Assembly: GCF_947504215.1 (NCBI RefSeq)
Contig: NZ_CANNGO010000007.1
Location: 1 to 64,000, forward strand
DNA length: 64,000 bases
Direction: 5' to 3'
Origin: an uncultured Ruegeria sp.
Lineage (GTDB): Bacteria > Pseudomonadota > Alphaproteobacteria > Rhodobacterales > Rhodobacteraceae
Part shown: piece after piece, positions 8,663-17,103 of the stretch
Layout: each line of letters starts with the position of its first letter
How positions within the stretch are numbered: the first letter of the stretch is position 1
Notes under the pieces: model-generated
Told to the model about the DNA's origin: nothing
Database searches by the model: none
What the model saw: only the letters and a program-made list of their open reading frames with translations
Program-made: the position numbers and the translations under genes

Positions 8663-9064
8663 ATGTCGATCCAAACCGCACTTCAATCCGCAATGGACAC
8701 CATACCCGACTGTATCGCAGGCGGGTATGTTGACATGGAAACGGGCATGCTTTTGGGAACATGTCTTACCGATCCAGACAGCGCGAATGTCTTGGATGCG
8801 TTGGCGGTTGCTGTGGCGAATTTGTTTCAGGGACGCGGTGTTGCCGCTTTTGAAGCTTTGTTAAGGCAGGCAGGAACGGAAGAGGCGGGAAACCCGGGGT
8901 TTGGTGAAATCGCGGTGTTTTCGCAAGACCGATTGAACATCTTTTTGCGAACCCAGGAATATCCGGATCACGTGGTTTGCTACATTTGTCGGAACAGCGC
9001 GAATGTCGGTTTGGCACTAACAAAATCACATCTCAGCTTGGGGTCGGTTGCGGCCGCAGTTTGA
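8663..9064 (+). CDS. Roadblock/LC7-like protein
   Basis: A 133-residue protein whose order of predicted elements fits the Roadblock/LC7 fold: an N-terminal helix, a strand pair around GGYVDMETGMLLG, a long central helix (residues about 41-68), two more strands (EIAVFSQDRLNIFLR) and a closing VCYICRNSANVGLALTK-like strand/helix. In bacteria the best-known members, MglB-type proteins, act as homodimeric regulators of small GTPases. The gene sits between the two dynamin-like pairs, so a role in controlling or scaffolding these GTPases is plausible. The match is by pattern, not by a profile search. The ribosome binding site is weak, and the gene is 52 bp after GTPase B1. Confidence 0.65.
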   Translation: MSIQTALQSAMDTIPDCIAGGYVDMETGMLLGTCLTDPDSANVLDALAVAVANLFQGRGVAAFEALLRQAGTEEAGNPGFGEIAVFSQDRLNIFLRTQEYPDHVVCYICRNSANVGLALTKSHLSLGSVAAAV

Positions 9065-9087
9065 GCGGGACCAGAGGGGGTCACGGC

Positions 9088-9960
9088 ATGATGGATACTG
9101 ACATACTGGAAATGCTCGAAGATATCGGGCGGTCGTCGGTGGCAAGATTGTCGCCGGCCGTTTTGGTTTCTGGTGACACTGCTTCGGAACGACGTGTCGA
9201 AATTCTGCGTGTCATTCGTGGGACTGTTCTGCCGCGTCGTCTTGAGTTCACGGCAGCAAATGGCGACTGCTTGGCAATCGAGGTTAATAGCTCGCGGGTT
9301 ACCGATGTCTTCCAGGTTCGATCAGGGCCTATTCCCGATTTCAACACCGAGGCGCGAGAAGACTTGGTCGGTAAATTGGCGCAGCTTGTTTCTGACATCT
9401 CCGGCGCCCCTACCCCGATGGAATTGGTGTCGCTGAAACCGGATACAGCGCTTGAAGCCGATGATGTCGGCATCACGCTAAGCGAAATTGAAAGCGCGTG
9501 TGAGCAGATTGAGCTGCCTTCCGAACCCATTGTGTCGGTTGTACAGGAGACCGAAGAAGCGCTCGCTACCGAACAATCTGAAGAAGACATTGTCGAGCAG
9601 GCGGAAAGCCTGGCTCAGAACTTTTTTGATGGGGTTCACCGGTTCTCGACTGGCCGCGTTTTGATGGAAAGTGCGGATGGGGATGCGCTGCGTTTCGAAG
9701 GGCAGTGCGCGCCCGATGGAACAATGCATCCAGATCAAAAATTGCTGACGCGTTTCGCTGCAGATCTGGCGGGCTGGGACAACGATACAGAGACAGAACT
9801 GGACCACCCCCAACTGATAGTGATGCGCCCTTCGGGTGGTAAAGGTGCCGGTCTGGCTGTGGTACATGACGGCGAGAAAACTGCCGTTGCTCTGCATGAA
9901 GCGCGCAAATTAGGTGCGGTTGTCAATCTTTGGAGTTCGCTTCTGGAGACGGGAAAATGA
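9088..9960 (+). CDS. Unknown two-part protein between the GTPase pairs
   Basis: About 290 residues; I do not recognise a family. ATG 9088 is chosen because it follows an AGAGGGGG site and avoids the long overlap with the Roadblock gene that an upstream start would require; ATG 9091 is the neighbouring alternative. The protein seems to have two similar halves joined by an acidic linker (residues about 120-185, rich in Glu). LEFTAANGDCLAIEV in the first half resembles VLMESADGDALRFEG in the second. It has no signal peptide or membrane helix. It lies 23 bp after the Roadblock-like gene and 67 bp before the second GTPase pair, so it is probably part of the same system. Confidence 0.7.
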   Translation: MMDTDILEMLEDIGRSSVARLSPAVLVSGDTASERRVEILRVIRGTVLPRRLEFTAANGDCLAIEVNSSRVTDVFQVRSGPIPDFNTEAREDLVGKLAQLVSDISGAPTPMELVSLKPDTALEADDVGITLSEIESACEQIELPSEPIVSVVQETEEALATEQSEEDIVEQAESLAQNFFDGVHRFSTGRVLMESADGDALRFEGQCAPDGTMHPDQKLLTRFAADLAGWDNDTETELDHPQLIVMRPSGGKGAGLAVVHDGEKTAVALHEARKLGAVVNLWSSLLETGK

Positions 9961-10027
9961 CCCCGTCTGTAATATTCAAAAATTCGAGTAATTTAGTTCA
10001 TTGTTTCAAGTATCAGGGTAAAGAGTT

Positions 10028-12070
10028 ATGAGTGAAACTAGTCGTCGCGAGTTAATTCGCATTGCAGAAGATATGAACAAGATCAGCAACGACGAAACGC
10101 GTCAGTTTATCTCGCGTATTGTCGGTGATCTTACCAATCTTAAGCCTTCGATCGCATTTGTTGGGCAAATCAAGGCCGGAAAATCCCGTTTGATAAACGG
10201 ATTTACGGGTCAGGCAGAGTACCTGCCGTCAGACGTCAACCCTTGGACGACTGTCATCACGGATATGCATTTCGGACACCCATCCGGGCGGACCGAAGGG
10301 GCAGAATTTCACTTCTTCGACAATCACCAGTGGCAGTCTTTGATCGTCGAGGGTGAAGAACTGCGTAACATGTTCCCGGATGACGAGGACAGCTACAAGC
10401 GTGAGATGATCGAAGAACAGGTCGAGGCGATGCAAGTCCGAGCGCGGCGGCGATTGGGTGACAGCTATGAACAATTGCTCGGCCAACATCATGATCTGGA
10501 GCATCTGACATCAGACGATCTTGCGCGCTATGTCTGTGCAGGCGACGATCCAACCGAAGACAGCGTCTTGGATCCGGGCAGCGACAGGGGTTTGTACAGC
10601 GACATTACTCGCAAGGCCGAGGTCTATTTTGACGTCGGCCATTTTCCATTTCCATTGACAGTGACGGACACGCCTGGCGTAAACGATCCGCTGCTGATCC
10701 GCGAAGAGATTTCACGACAGTATCTAAAAGAATCGGATTTCTTTGTTGTGGTCCTTTCGGCGCATCAGGCGCTTTCGCGCGCTGACCTGAAACTGTTCAG
10801 GTTGATGCAGGCATTGGAACTTGGTCAGATTGTCGTATTCATCAACCGAGTCGACGAGCTGGGCGACGGGGCCGAAGACGCCACAAAAGTGCGCGCTGAC
10901 GTTCTGGAAGGCTTGGAAAAGGCGCTCGGGAACGCGGATATCGATGTTTTGATGGGCAGTGCGCAGTGGGCACATTTTGCACTGACCGGTGATGAGACGG
11001 GGATAAACCATGATCAGGTTCTGGCTTGGTTGCGCGCGCATCCCGAACAGATGAAGCAATATCTGGACGGTGTCGAAGAGATCAAACAAGGCCCCGGCCC
11101 GATAAGTCGCGAAGCGGTTTTGCGCTTTGCTGCTATGATCGCCTCGGGTCTTCCGGATCTGCGCCGTCATGTAACGCAAGCTTTGACCGATGGTCCACGC
11201 GATGAACAATTGCGCATGGCATGGCAGCATCTCAACAGTTTTGCCCGGGGGGAACTGGAGCGGTCTCAGGCCCACCTGCGTGCGCTCGAAGACGACAACG
11301 CGGCTAACTTGGCAAGCGCAGATGAAAACGACAAGACCCTGGCAGAACTGCGCAGTCTTGTTGCGGGTAAAACACAAGGTATAACCCAGGACATGGATGA
11401 TGTTTTGTCCAATCTTCGTGGCGTTATGGATGACACCGTGGCCGAGGCTGTTTCGGCTGTCGTTCGGGGTCCTGACGGGCAATCGCCCTTGCTGGCCAAA
11501 GGCGGTGCGACCGAATTGAATTTCACACCGTTACGCGAGCGGATGAGAGAGTTGGTTCAAGGCGCATCTCAAGTCGTTCGGCAGCGCATGCTGAGCGAGC
11601 TTTACGCGATTGACATGCAAAGCAACGCTTCGTTGCGCGCCCTGCCCGGCTGGCAAGAACCGGCCGACAACCGTATGAACACCAGCGCAGTTCGATGGTT
11701 CCGCCCGGATACGACGGCACTGACACGTGGAATTACTGTTGAATTGCGTGTAAACTGGTTGTCGCGTCTGATTTCGCGCAATAGCGTCGTGTCGCGCGCG
11801 GAAAAGATGATCGTGCAGGAGTTCGAGTTGATCGGGGACGATCTGATTGACACTGCGCGGGATGACCTGTCTGAAAGACTGAATACGGTCCTTGATCACT
11901 ATCTGGCTTTGCTGGCCGGGCATCTTGAACACAGATCCGGGACCGATGAAACAAATGCACGGGCCGAAGCGCAAGGCGCATTCGACCGGGCGCGCCGCAT
12001 TGCTGATAAGCTGGCGACAGCCTTTGGAACGAGCATTGCGGAAGAACGACAAGCAGAGGCTGCGGAATGA
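10028..12070 (+). CDS. Dynamin-like GTPase A2 (second pair, long partner)
   Basis: A 680-residue dynamin-like GTPase: G1 GQIKAGKS at 46-53, G2 threonine in SDVNPWTTVIT at about 69-79, G3 DTPGVND at 214-220, G4 NRVD at 273-276. The rest is predicted mainly helical, with a probable coiled stretch around residues 400-460. It aligns along its length with GTPase A1 (shared LPSDVNPWT, LGQ-H, RYVC-GD, MGSAxWA-ALTG). The Trp/Arg-rich patch of A1 is replaced by LRVNWLSRLISR, still a possible amphipathic membrane contact. The stop overlaps the start of the 428-residue GTPase by 4 bp, exactly as in the first pair. It is probably a cytosolic/peripheral membrane-remodelling or tethering protein. Confidence 0.88.
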   Translation: MSETSRRELIRIAEDMNKISNDETRQFISRIVGDLTNLKPSIAFVGQIKAGKSRLINGFTGQAEYLPSDVNPWTTVITDMHFGHPSGRTEGAEFHFFDNHQWQSLIVEGEELRNMFPDDEDSYKREMIEEQVEAMQVRARRRLGDSYEQLLGQHHDLEHLTSDDLARYVCAGDDPTEDSVLDPGSDRGLYSDITRKAEVYFDVGHFPFPLTVTDTPGVNDPLLIREEISRQYLKESDFFVVVLSAHQALSRADLKLFRLMQALELGQIVVFINRVDELGDGAEDATKVRADVLEGLEKALGNADIDVLMGSAQWAHFALTGDETGINHDQVLAWLRAHPEQMKQYLDGVEEIKQGPGPISREAVLRFAAMIASGLPDLRRHVTQALTDGPRDEQLRMAWQHLNSFARGELERSQAHLRALEDDNAANLASADENDKTLAELRSLVAGKTQGITQDMDDVLSNLRGVMDDTVAEAVSAVVRGPDGQSPLLAKGGATELNFTPLRERMRELVQGASQVVRQRMLSELYAIDMQSNASLRALPGWQEPADNRMNTSAVRWFRPDTTALTRGITVELRVNWLSRLISRNSVVSRAEKMIVQEFELIGDDLIDTARDDLSERLNTVLDHYLALLAGHLEHRSGTDETNARAEAQGAFDRARRIADKLATAFGTSIAEERQAEAAE

Positions 12071-13353
12071 TTGAATTTCCCGGAACCGAAAAGGAAGTGC
12101 GTCAGTTGGAGCGCTTTCTGAACGCGTCAGAAGACCTACCGTCAGACGCGACTTTGGACGACATGCGAGCACGGGCGTTGGCCCATGCCGAACGTCTGTC
12201 CAATGCGGTAAATATCGGTTTCGCCGGGGAGTTTGGAGCTGGAAAATCAAGCCTCGCCAACATGTTGGCCGGGGCAGATATATTACCAACCGGACCTCAG
12301 CACCTGAAATTACCGCTGGTAATTGTTGCTTATGCCGACACACCTGAAACCACCGTGGGTTGGTGGGAAAAGGAACCCAAGACCTATTCCGGGATCGCGC
12401 TGGAAAAGGCGGCGGCGGACAATCCTGATTTCATCTCCGTAGGTCTTAACACTCCTGCCCTGAAGGAAATCTCGTTGTTTGATTTGCCGGGCTCAGGTGC
12501 GTTGGATGATACGTATAAACAGACCCTGGACCTGCTAAAATTCGTCGACTGTGCCATCTGGTGCACCAATGGAACCAATGCCTGGCGCGAGACTGAACGC
12601 CATCTTTGGGCTCAGGTGCCATCAAAATTGCGCGAGAACAGCCTGTTGGCAGTCACCCATTCCGACTTGCCGCCCGTCCATGACGCGCTCGATCGTGTTT
12701 TGGCTCGTTTGAACAAGGAAAAGGGTTCGATGTTCCGCTCTGTAGTGCCAATCGGTACGCCAGTTGCGGTCCGCGCCATGGCACAAGAGCCCGAGCCTGA
12801 TTTCAAGCTTTGGGAAACTTGCGGAGGGCAAAATCTGGCAGAAAAGGTGCTCGAGGTGGCGTCGAACCGACGCCAAAGCGACCTTGACGCCGCGCGTAAG
12901 GACTTAGAGCAGGATTTCCTGCCATTTCTTGAAACGCTGCAAGGGCCCGAACCCGAGCAGACTGAAAGTGATGGCGCGTCGATGAAAGTCACGCTTGGAT
13001 CTGCTTTGCCACCGCTAAACAACCCCATTCTCGAAGATTGGTTGGCGGCCATTGCCAGCATCTATGAGGATCTTCGCGAATCTGCGGATATTGAACCAGC
13101 GGCCTTCCTGCAGAGTTGTCAGGAAATTGTCGAGGATTTCGCCGAGCGTTTGGATCAAGGTGGTGAAATCGACCCGGAAGCCGACTGGATTCCGGCGGAG
13201 TTCGAAAAAGCAACAGATTTGTTGCTGCTGCTGCAATTTGAAAGCGGCAATGCCCCGTTAAAGGATGCAATCAGCATACTGGCACAGCTGAGCGACAACC
13301 TTGCATGGGCCGGCAGCACCCTGCCAGAATCACAGACCAAAACCGGAACCTGA
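12067..13353 (+). CDS. Dynamin-like GTPase B2 (second pair, short partner)
   Basis: A 428-residue GTPase paralogous to B1. G1 is GEFGAGKSS at 54-62, G3 is DLPGSG at 139-144 (Leu replaces the usual Thr), and a divergent G4, THSD, is at 197-200. It shares the WCTNGTNAWRETER block and the following LRENSLLAVT with B1. It lacks B1's long acidic segment; the C-terminal 170 residues are acidic but look helical. Loss of canonical Asn-Lys-x-Asp in both B proteins suggests altered nucleotide specificity or a structural rather than catalytic role. Paired, heteromeric dynamin-like proteins are known in other bacteria, which supports a B2-A2 complex, although that is inference here. A 339-bp gap follows before the kinase gene. 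Confidence 0.82.
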   Translation: MIEFPGTEKEVRQLERFLNASEDLPSDATLDDMRARALAHAERLSNAVNIGFAGEFGAGKSSLANMLAGADILPTGPQHLKLPLVIVAYADTPETTVGWWEKEPKTYSGIALEKAAADNPDFISVGLNTPALKEISLFDLPGSGALDDTYKQTLDLLKFVDCAIWCTNGTNAWRETERHLWAQVPSKLRENSLLAVTHSDLPPVHDALDRVLARLNKEKGSMFRSVVPIGTPVAVRAMAQEPEPDFKLWETCGGQNLAEKVLEVASNRRQSDLDAARKDLEQDFLPFLETLQGPEPEQTESDGASMKVTLGSALPPLNNPILEDWLAAIASIYEDLRESADIEPAAFLQSCQEIVEDFAERLDQGGEIDPEADWIPAEFEKATDLLLLLQFESGNAPLKDAISILAQLSDNLAWAGSTLPESQTKTGT

Positions 13354-13692
13354 CGCTTTCGCGCTTAGATTGAGCCGAACTGCGGCGATTCGAAGGCGCT
13401 TAGAATCGGGTGGAGATTGTTTCTAATTCGTAGACCAAGAGTCCGAATTAGGTACATCAGTTTTCGTGTTTTGCCCCCTTTGTGTCACTATATTGTGTCA
13501 TAAAGCATTCGGAACACAACATATAGAAACATGGCAAAAACGATCCATAGTGAAGCCATGAGGCGGCCCCAATAAAGTCAAATTTGAAACGTCTAACCGT
13601 TCTCAAGTGTCCTGCGTTTGTTTTGGTTGTGAGTTCGTGGGTTATTTACGCAGTTGGAAGTGCCGCTAAACGAGTAGAACGGGCGTAAAGAA
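13354..13692. promoter_or_regulatory. Intergenic region upstream of the kinase, with direct repeats
   Basis: No gene is visible. The stretch separates the GTPase genes from the kinase and should hold the kinase promoter. TTGTGTCA occurs twice in the same orientation at 13480-13487 and 13493-13500, 13 bp apart start to start and separated by a TATA-like spacer. This could be a repeated binding site close to a promoter. A second pair, GCGCTTAGA, lies at 13361-13369 and 13396-13404. Function is unproven. Confidence 0.35.
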
Positions 13693-15885
13693 ATGAGCCA
13701 CAATCAGGCTGTCGGTGCATCGCACGACGAACCAAAAATCGAGGGACTGCAACCGGGCTCAAAGCTTCTGCGCGGACAGTACGAAGTTCTTAGCTTCCTC
13801 AGCAATGGCGGGTTTGGAATAACCTATCTGGCGCGCGACAGCCTCGAACGCAATGTGGTCATCAAAGAATGCTACCCCGGCGCTTTGTGTCGTCGAAACG
13901 GCGACTTGGTCGAACCAGCCGATTCCTCCTTCAAGGACGACCTTCGCGCAATCATCGACCTTTTCATTCTTGAAGCCCGCAACCACGCACGGTTGGTTCA
14001 TCCCAACATCGTTGACGTGCATCAGGTCTTTGAAGACAACGAGACCGCGTACATCGCAATGGACTTGATCCGTGGGTGCGATCTTCTCGATTACGTCGAG
14101 AACCTAGAAAATGACGGCGGACCTGACTTTATCGTGCAGGTCACCGAAAAGATGCTGTCTGCGGTCTCTTTCATCCACCAAAGCGGTATGTTGCATCGGG
14201 ACATATCGCCCGACAACATTTTGATAGACGAGAATGGCGACCCGGTCCTGATCGACTTTGGTGCAGCGCGCGAGCAAGCAGCCAATAAGTCAGCGGCACT
14301 TATGACCCTGCGCGTCATCAAGGACGGGTATTCGCCCCACGAGTTCTACGTTCGCGGTGCAGAGCAAGGCCCGAGCAGCGATCTGTATGTACTCGCAGCT
14401 ACCTTGTATCACGCCATAAGTGGCGAACGCCCAATTGACGGGCAGACCCGACTGAACGCGTTCAACAACGGTCACGATGACCCTTATGAGCCGCTTGCTG
14501 GTCGTTTCGAGGGGTATCCAGAGGGGTTTCTGGAAGCGCTCGACAAGGCGATGGAGGTGCACGCCACGGACCGTCTGCAGTCAGCGCTGGATTGGTTGCG
14601 TATGTTCCGCGGTCCGGGCGTAATGTTTGACACGTTTGCTTATCGCCCCGTGTCTGTCATCGTTGGCATGGACCGGAAGGACAAGGAAGAAGAACAGGCT
14701 CGGATCAAAGCCGAGAGCGAAAACGCCGAAGCCGTTGTTACGGCCTTACTCGCAGGCAATGCAGACATTGCCCTAGGCAACGAAGACAAGAAAGACGAAG
14801 AACCTGCCAGGTTCTCTGCCAAAGACGACAACGCAGTTGCTGTAGATACCGTGGTTCAGAGCGGTTCGGGCGGCAATGGCAAGTTAATTGCCGGCGCTGC
14901 TGCTGTGGCCGTGGTGCTGGCTGCGGGTGGGTTCTTCGTGATGTCCGGCGACAAGACTGAGCCAGCCACAGAGACGACGAACGCAACATTGGCCCCGGCC
15001 ACACAATCTGCACAGGCTGAAGCCGAAACGCCAGCTTCCGAGCCGGAATCAGAGACATCGGCGACTTTGACACCAGAGCCGACACCGATCGTCGAAGACG
15101 CAGCGCCTGAACCAGAAAACATTGTAGCGCAGCCTGTCGAGCAGGAACAGGCCGAGACTGCGGAAATAGCTGCCATAGAAGCAGCCTCCGCAGAACCAAA
15201 AGCAACCGAGGCTGAACCTCAGGCCGGCGCACTGGCAGTTGCGACGGGAGACAAGACCGCCATGGAAGGGTCGGTCAATCTGGCTGAAACCCAGGTCTCG
15301 TTTGCGCATTGGGATGTAGAAATCCCGTTCGATGTCTCTAGACGTCGCGCATCGACCGGCAATGTGATTGCAGTCACCGGAGTTGACCCCACTATTGATA
15401 TGACAGTGATCGGGGATTGGGTGACCCGAGGGGCCGCGATCTTTACTTTGAATGGCAAGCCAATTCAATCGGACGCGTCATTCGCAGCACAAGTGTTGGA
15501 CAACCTCCAGGTGGACCCAGATGGCTATACCCGCGTCGCCGCCCGGTACCGTCCTCTGGGCAAGACCAGGGCCAGCAATGGACTGTTGGCTTTGCCTGCC
15601 ATCCGCTCGGTAGGTCTTGAAAATGGCTATGCGTTCACCATTCGCGGAACGGGCGAGGCCGAATGGCAGACTGTGGTCTCGGACGTTCCAGCAGAGAATT
15701 CAGGCTCCCTTCAAAAAGGCGATGTGCTGCTGAGTGAAGCGCAGACTGGGATGACTTTCGATGGGTCAGAAAGTTTGGATGCATTGCTGGCGCAGCTTGT
15801 TTCTGCAAATCAAGCTGAGGCACGCTTTAGTGTCTCGCGAAACGGCACCGAAGCCGCTGCGGCCATGCGATTGGTTCAGGAGTGA
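13693..15885 (+). CDS. Transmembrane Ser/Thr protein kinase with periplasmic PDZ-like tail
   Basis: A 730-residue eukaryotic-like kinase. The glycine loop LSNGGFGITY is at 36-45, the ATP lysine in VIKECYPG is about 58, the catalytic loop HRDISPDN is at 168-175 and IDFGAAR starts at 187, so all catalytic residues are present. A linker of Glu/Lys-rich sequence follows (about 330-395), then one transmembrane helix (about 397-418, LIAGAAAVAVVLAAGGFF). A periplasmic Ala/Glu/Pro-rich stretch comes next, and a C-terminal region with two PDZ-like segments (IGDWVTRGAAIFTLNGKPI and SLQKGDVLLSEAQTG). It should sense something outside and phosphorylate cytoplasmic targets. The next genes encode an FHA protein (a phosphothreonine reader) and a PP2C phosphatase, the classical partners. 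The upstream GTPases are candidate substrates, by inference. Confidence 0.92.
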   Translation: MSHNQAVGASHDEPKIEGLQPGSKLLRGQYEVLSFLSNGGFGITYLARDSLERNVVIKECYPGALCRRNGDLVEPADSSFKDDLRAIIDLFILEARNHARLVHPNIVDVHQVFEDNETAYIAMDLIRGCDLLDYVENLENDGGPDFIVQVTEKMLSAVSFIHQSGMLHRDISPDNILIDENGDPVLIDFGAAREQAANKSAALMTLRVIKDGYSPHEFYVRGAEQGPSSDLYVLAATLYHAISGERPIDGQTRLNAFNNGHDDPYEPLAGRFEGYPEGFLEALDKAMEVHATDRLQSALDWLRMFRGPGVMFDTFAYRPVSVIVGMDRKDKEEEQARIKAESENAEAVVTALLAGNADIALGNEDKKDEEPARFSAKDDNAVAVDTVVQSGSGGNGKLIAGAAAVAVVLAAGGFFVMSGDKTEPATETTNATLAPATQSAQAEAETPASEPESETSATLTPEPTPIVEDAAPEPENIVAQPVEQEQAETAEIAAIEAASAEPKATEAEPQAGALAVATGDKTAMEGSVNLAETQVSFAHWDVEIPFDVSRRRASTGNVIAVTGVDPTIDMTVIGDWVTRGAAIFTLNGKPIQSDASFAAQVLDNLQVDPDGYTRVAARYRPLGKTRASNGLLALPAIRSVGLENGYAFTIRGTGEAEWQTVVSDVPAENSGSLQKGDVLLSEAQTGMTFDGSESLDALLAQLVSANQAEARFSVSRNGTEAAAAMRLVQE

Positions 15886-15925
15886 TGTGTCCGGTTCAAT
15901 AACATGTACCAGCGTTTGTTTGTTG

Positions 15926-15953
15926 AGGGTGGCACCCCAAGCTTAGCCACCCT
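15926..15953 (+). other. Hairpin between kinase and FHA genes
   Basis: AGGGTGGC at 15926-15933 pairs with GCCACCCT at 15946-15953 around a 12-base loop. No T-run follows, so this is not a classical intrinsic terminator. It may dampen read-through or be a processing site in the roughly 200-bp gap before the FHA gene. Confidence 0.4.
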
Positions 15954-16092
15954 GGCGGGAGCTGGCCCGCAACAGAGAGTTAAGAGTTTTCTCGTTTCCA
16001 ATGTTGTAGTTGCCGCTGTGCCATCGTGCGCAGGGGTAGGTAGAAGCCCAAAGGCACAAGTTACGTGCCACTAACTTAAAGGTGTCGACACC

Positions 16093-17100
16093 ATGTTCAA
16101 ATATAAAAGCCCTCTCAGCCGGCTTCTCGAAGGTGCCGGCAAAGCCCAGGAAGACGAAGTTGTAGAAAGCACAACACCTGCTGAAGACAAACAGGAGCCG
16201 ATTGCGGACTTCAACGCCCTGCGTGCAGCCCTGGCTGGCGGAAACATGGCCTCCGAAGCTTATGAGGAAGCGGACGAGTTGATCCCCGAAGGAAAGATGC
16301 CCGACTTTGAGGAATCCAAAGTTGAGATCGCTGAGGGTGAAAAACCCGCAGATGAAGCGAACGCTCCTGATACCTCGGTCGAAGACGTGGAAACCGCGGC
16401 TGAAGTTCCGGCCGTCGAGTCTGCAGAAGAGTCGCATGACAACGATCAGATCCTGACCCTCCATCTTACTGAGGACGATGCGATTGTTGGCGACGAAACG
16501 GTTTCGCTCAACACGGAAGAGACCGCAGCGGATACAGCAGAGGTTGTAGTAGATATCTCAGCCCAGTCGCCCGAGGCGGAGCTAGAACCAGCCGAGCATC
16601 CAGCAACCGAGCGGGCGGCCCCGGAACCTGCACCCACCGAGGATCGCAGGTCCCGTGTCAAAACAACCTTCCTTGGCTTTGAACGCGCGGACACTCATGT
16701 TCAGGATCTGATTGAAACGGCGACGCCTGTTGCGAAAACGGAAACTGCTCAAGAATCGTTCCCGGTGGGATGGTTGGTTGTGACGGGTGGTCCCGGTCGG
16801 GGCGCCAGCATTGGTTTGACTGAAGGCCTGATGCAGATCGGCCGCAATGATGATCAGGCCATTCAGCTGGATTTCGGCGATACCGGGATCTCGCGGTCCA
16901 GCCACGCTGTGGTTGCGTATGATCCCGAAGATCGTAAGTGTTATCTGGGCCATGGCGGTAAAGCCAATCTTGTGCGTCTGAACGGCAAACCTGTTCTGAG
17001 CACTGTTCCGTTAGCCAGCGGGGACCTGATCCGGATCAGCGAAACCTCTGTTCGTTTTGTCGCCTTCTGTGACGACGGCTTTGATTGGCGGGAATCCTGA
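16093..17100 (+). CDS. FHA-domain protein
   Basis: 335 residues. Residues 1-220 are low-complexity and very rich in Glu and Ala, with no clear fold. Residues about 225-330 form an FHA domain with the hallmark IGRNDD, ISRSSHAVV (Gly-Arg, then Ser...His) and LVRLNGKPV asparagine-containing segments used to bind phosphothreonine. It is therefore the expected reader of phosphorylation by the kinase just upstream. It ends 3 bp before the PP2C gene (stop, then ATG), so these two are co-translated. The long acidic N-terminus resembles the acidic segment of GTPase B1 in composition only. Probably cytosolic. Confidence 0.9.
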   Translation: MFKYKSPLSRLLEGAGKAQEDEVVESTTPAEDKQEPIADFNALRAALAGGNMASEAYEEADELIPEGKMPDFEESKVEIAEGEKPADEANAPDTSVEDVETAAEVPAVESAEESHDNDQILTLHLTEDDAIVGDETVSLNTEETAADTAEVVVDISAQSPEAELEPAEHPATERAAPEPAPTEDRRSRVKTTFLGFERADTHVQDLIETATPVAKTETAQESFPVGWLVVTGGPGRGASIGLTEGLMQIGRNDDQAIQLDFGDTGISRSSHAVVAYDPEDRKCYLGHGGKANLVRLNGKPVLSTVPLASGDLIRISETSVRFVAFCDDGFDWRES

Positions 17101-17103
17101 TAG

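Noticed and set aside
10724-11482. 252-codon minus frame
   Set aside because: Lies wholly inside GTPase A2, which has clear motifs in the other strand.
15926-15953. Intrinsic terminator after the kinase
   Set aside because: Good stem but a 12-base loop and no T-run; kept only as a hairpin.
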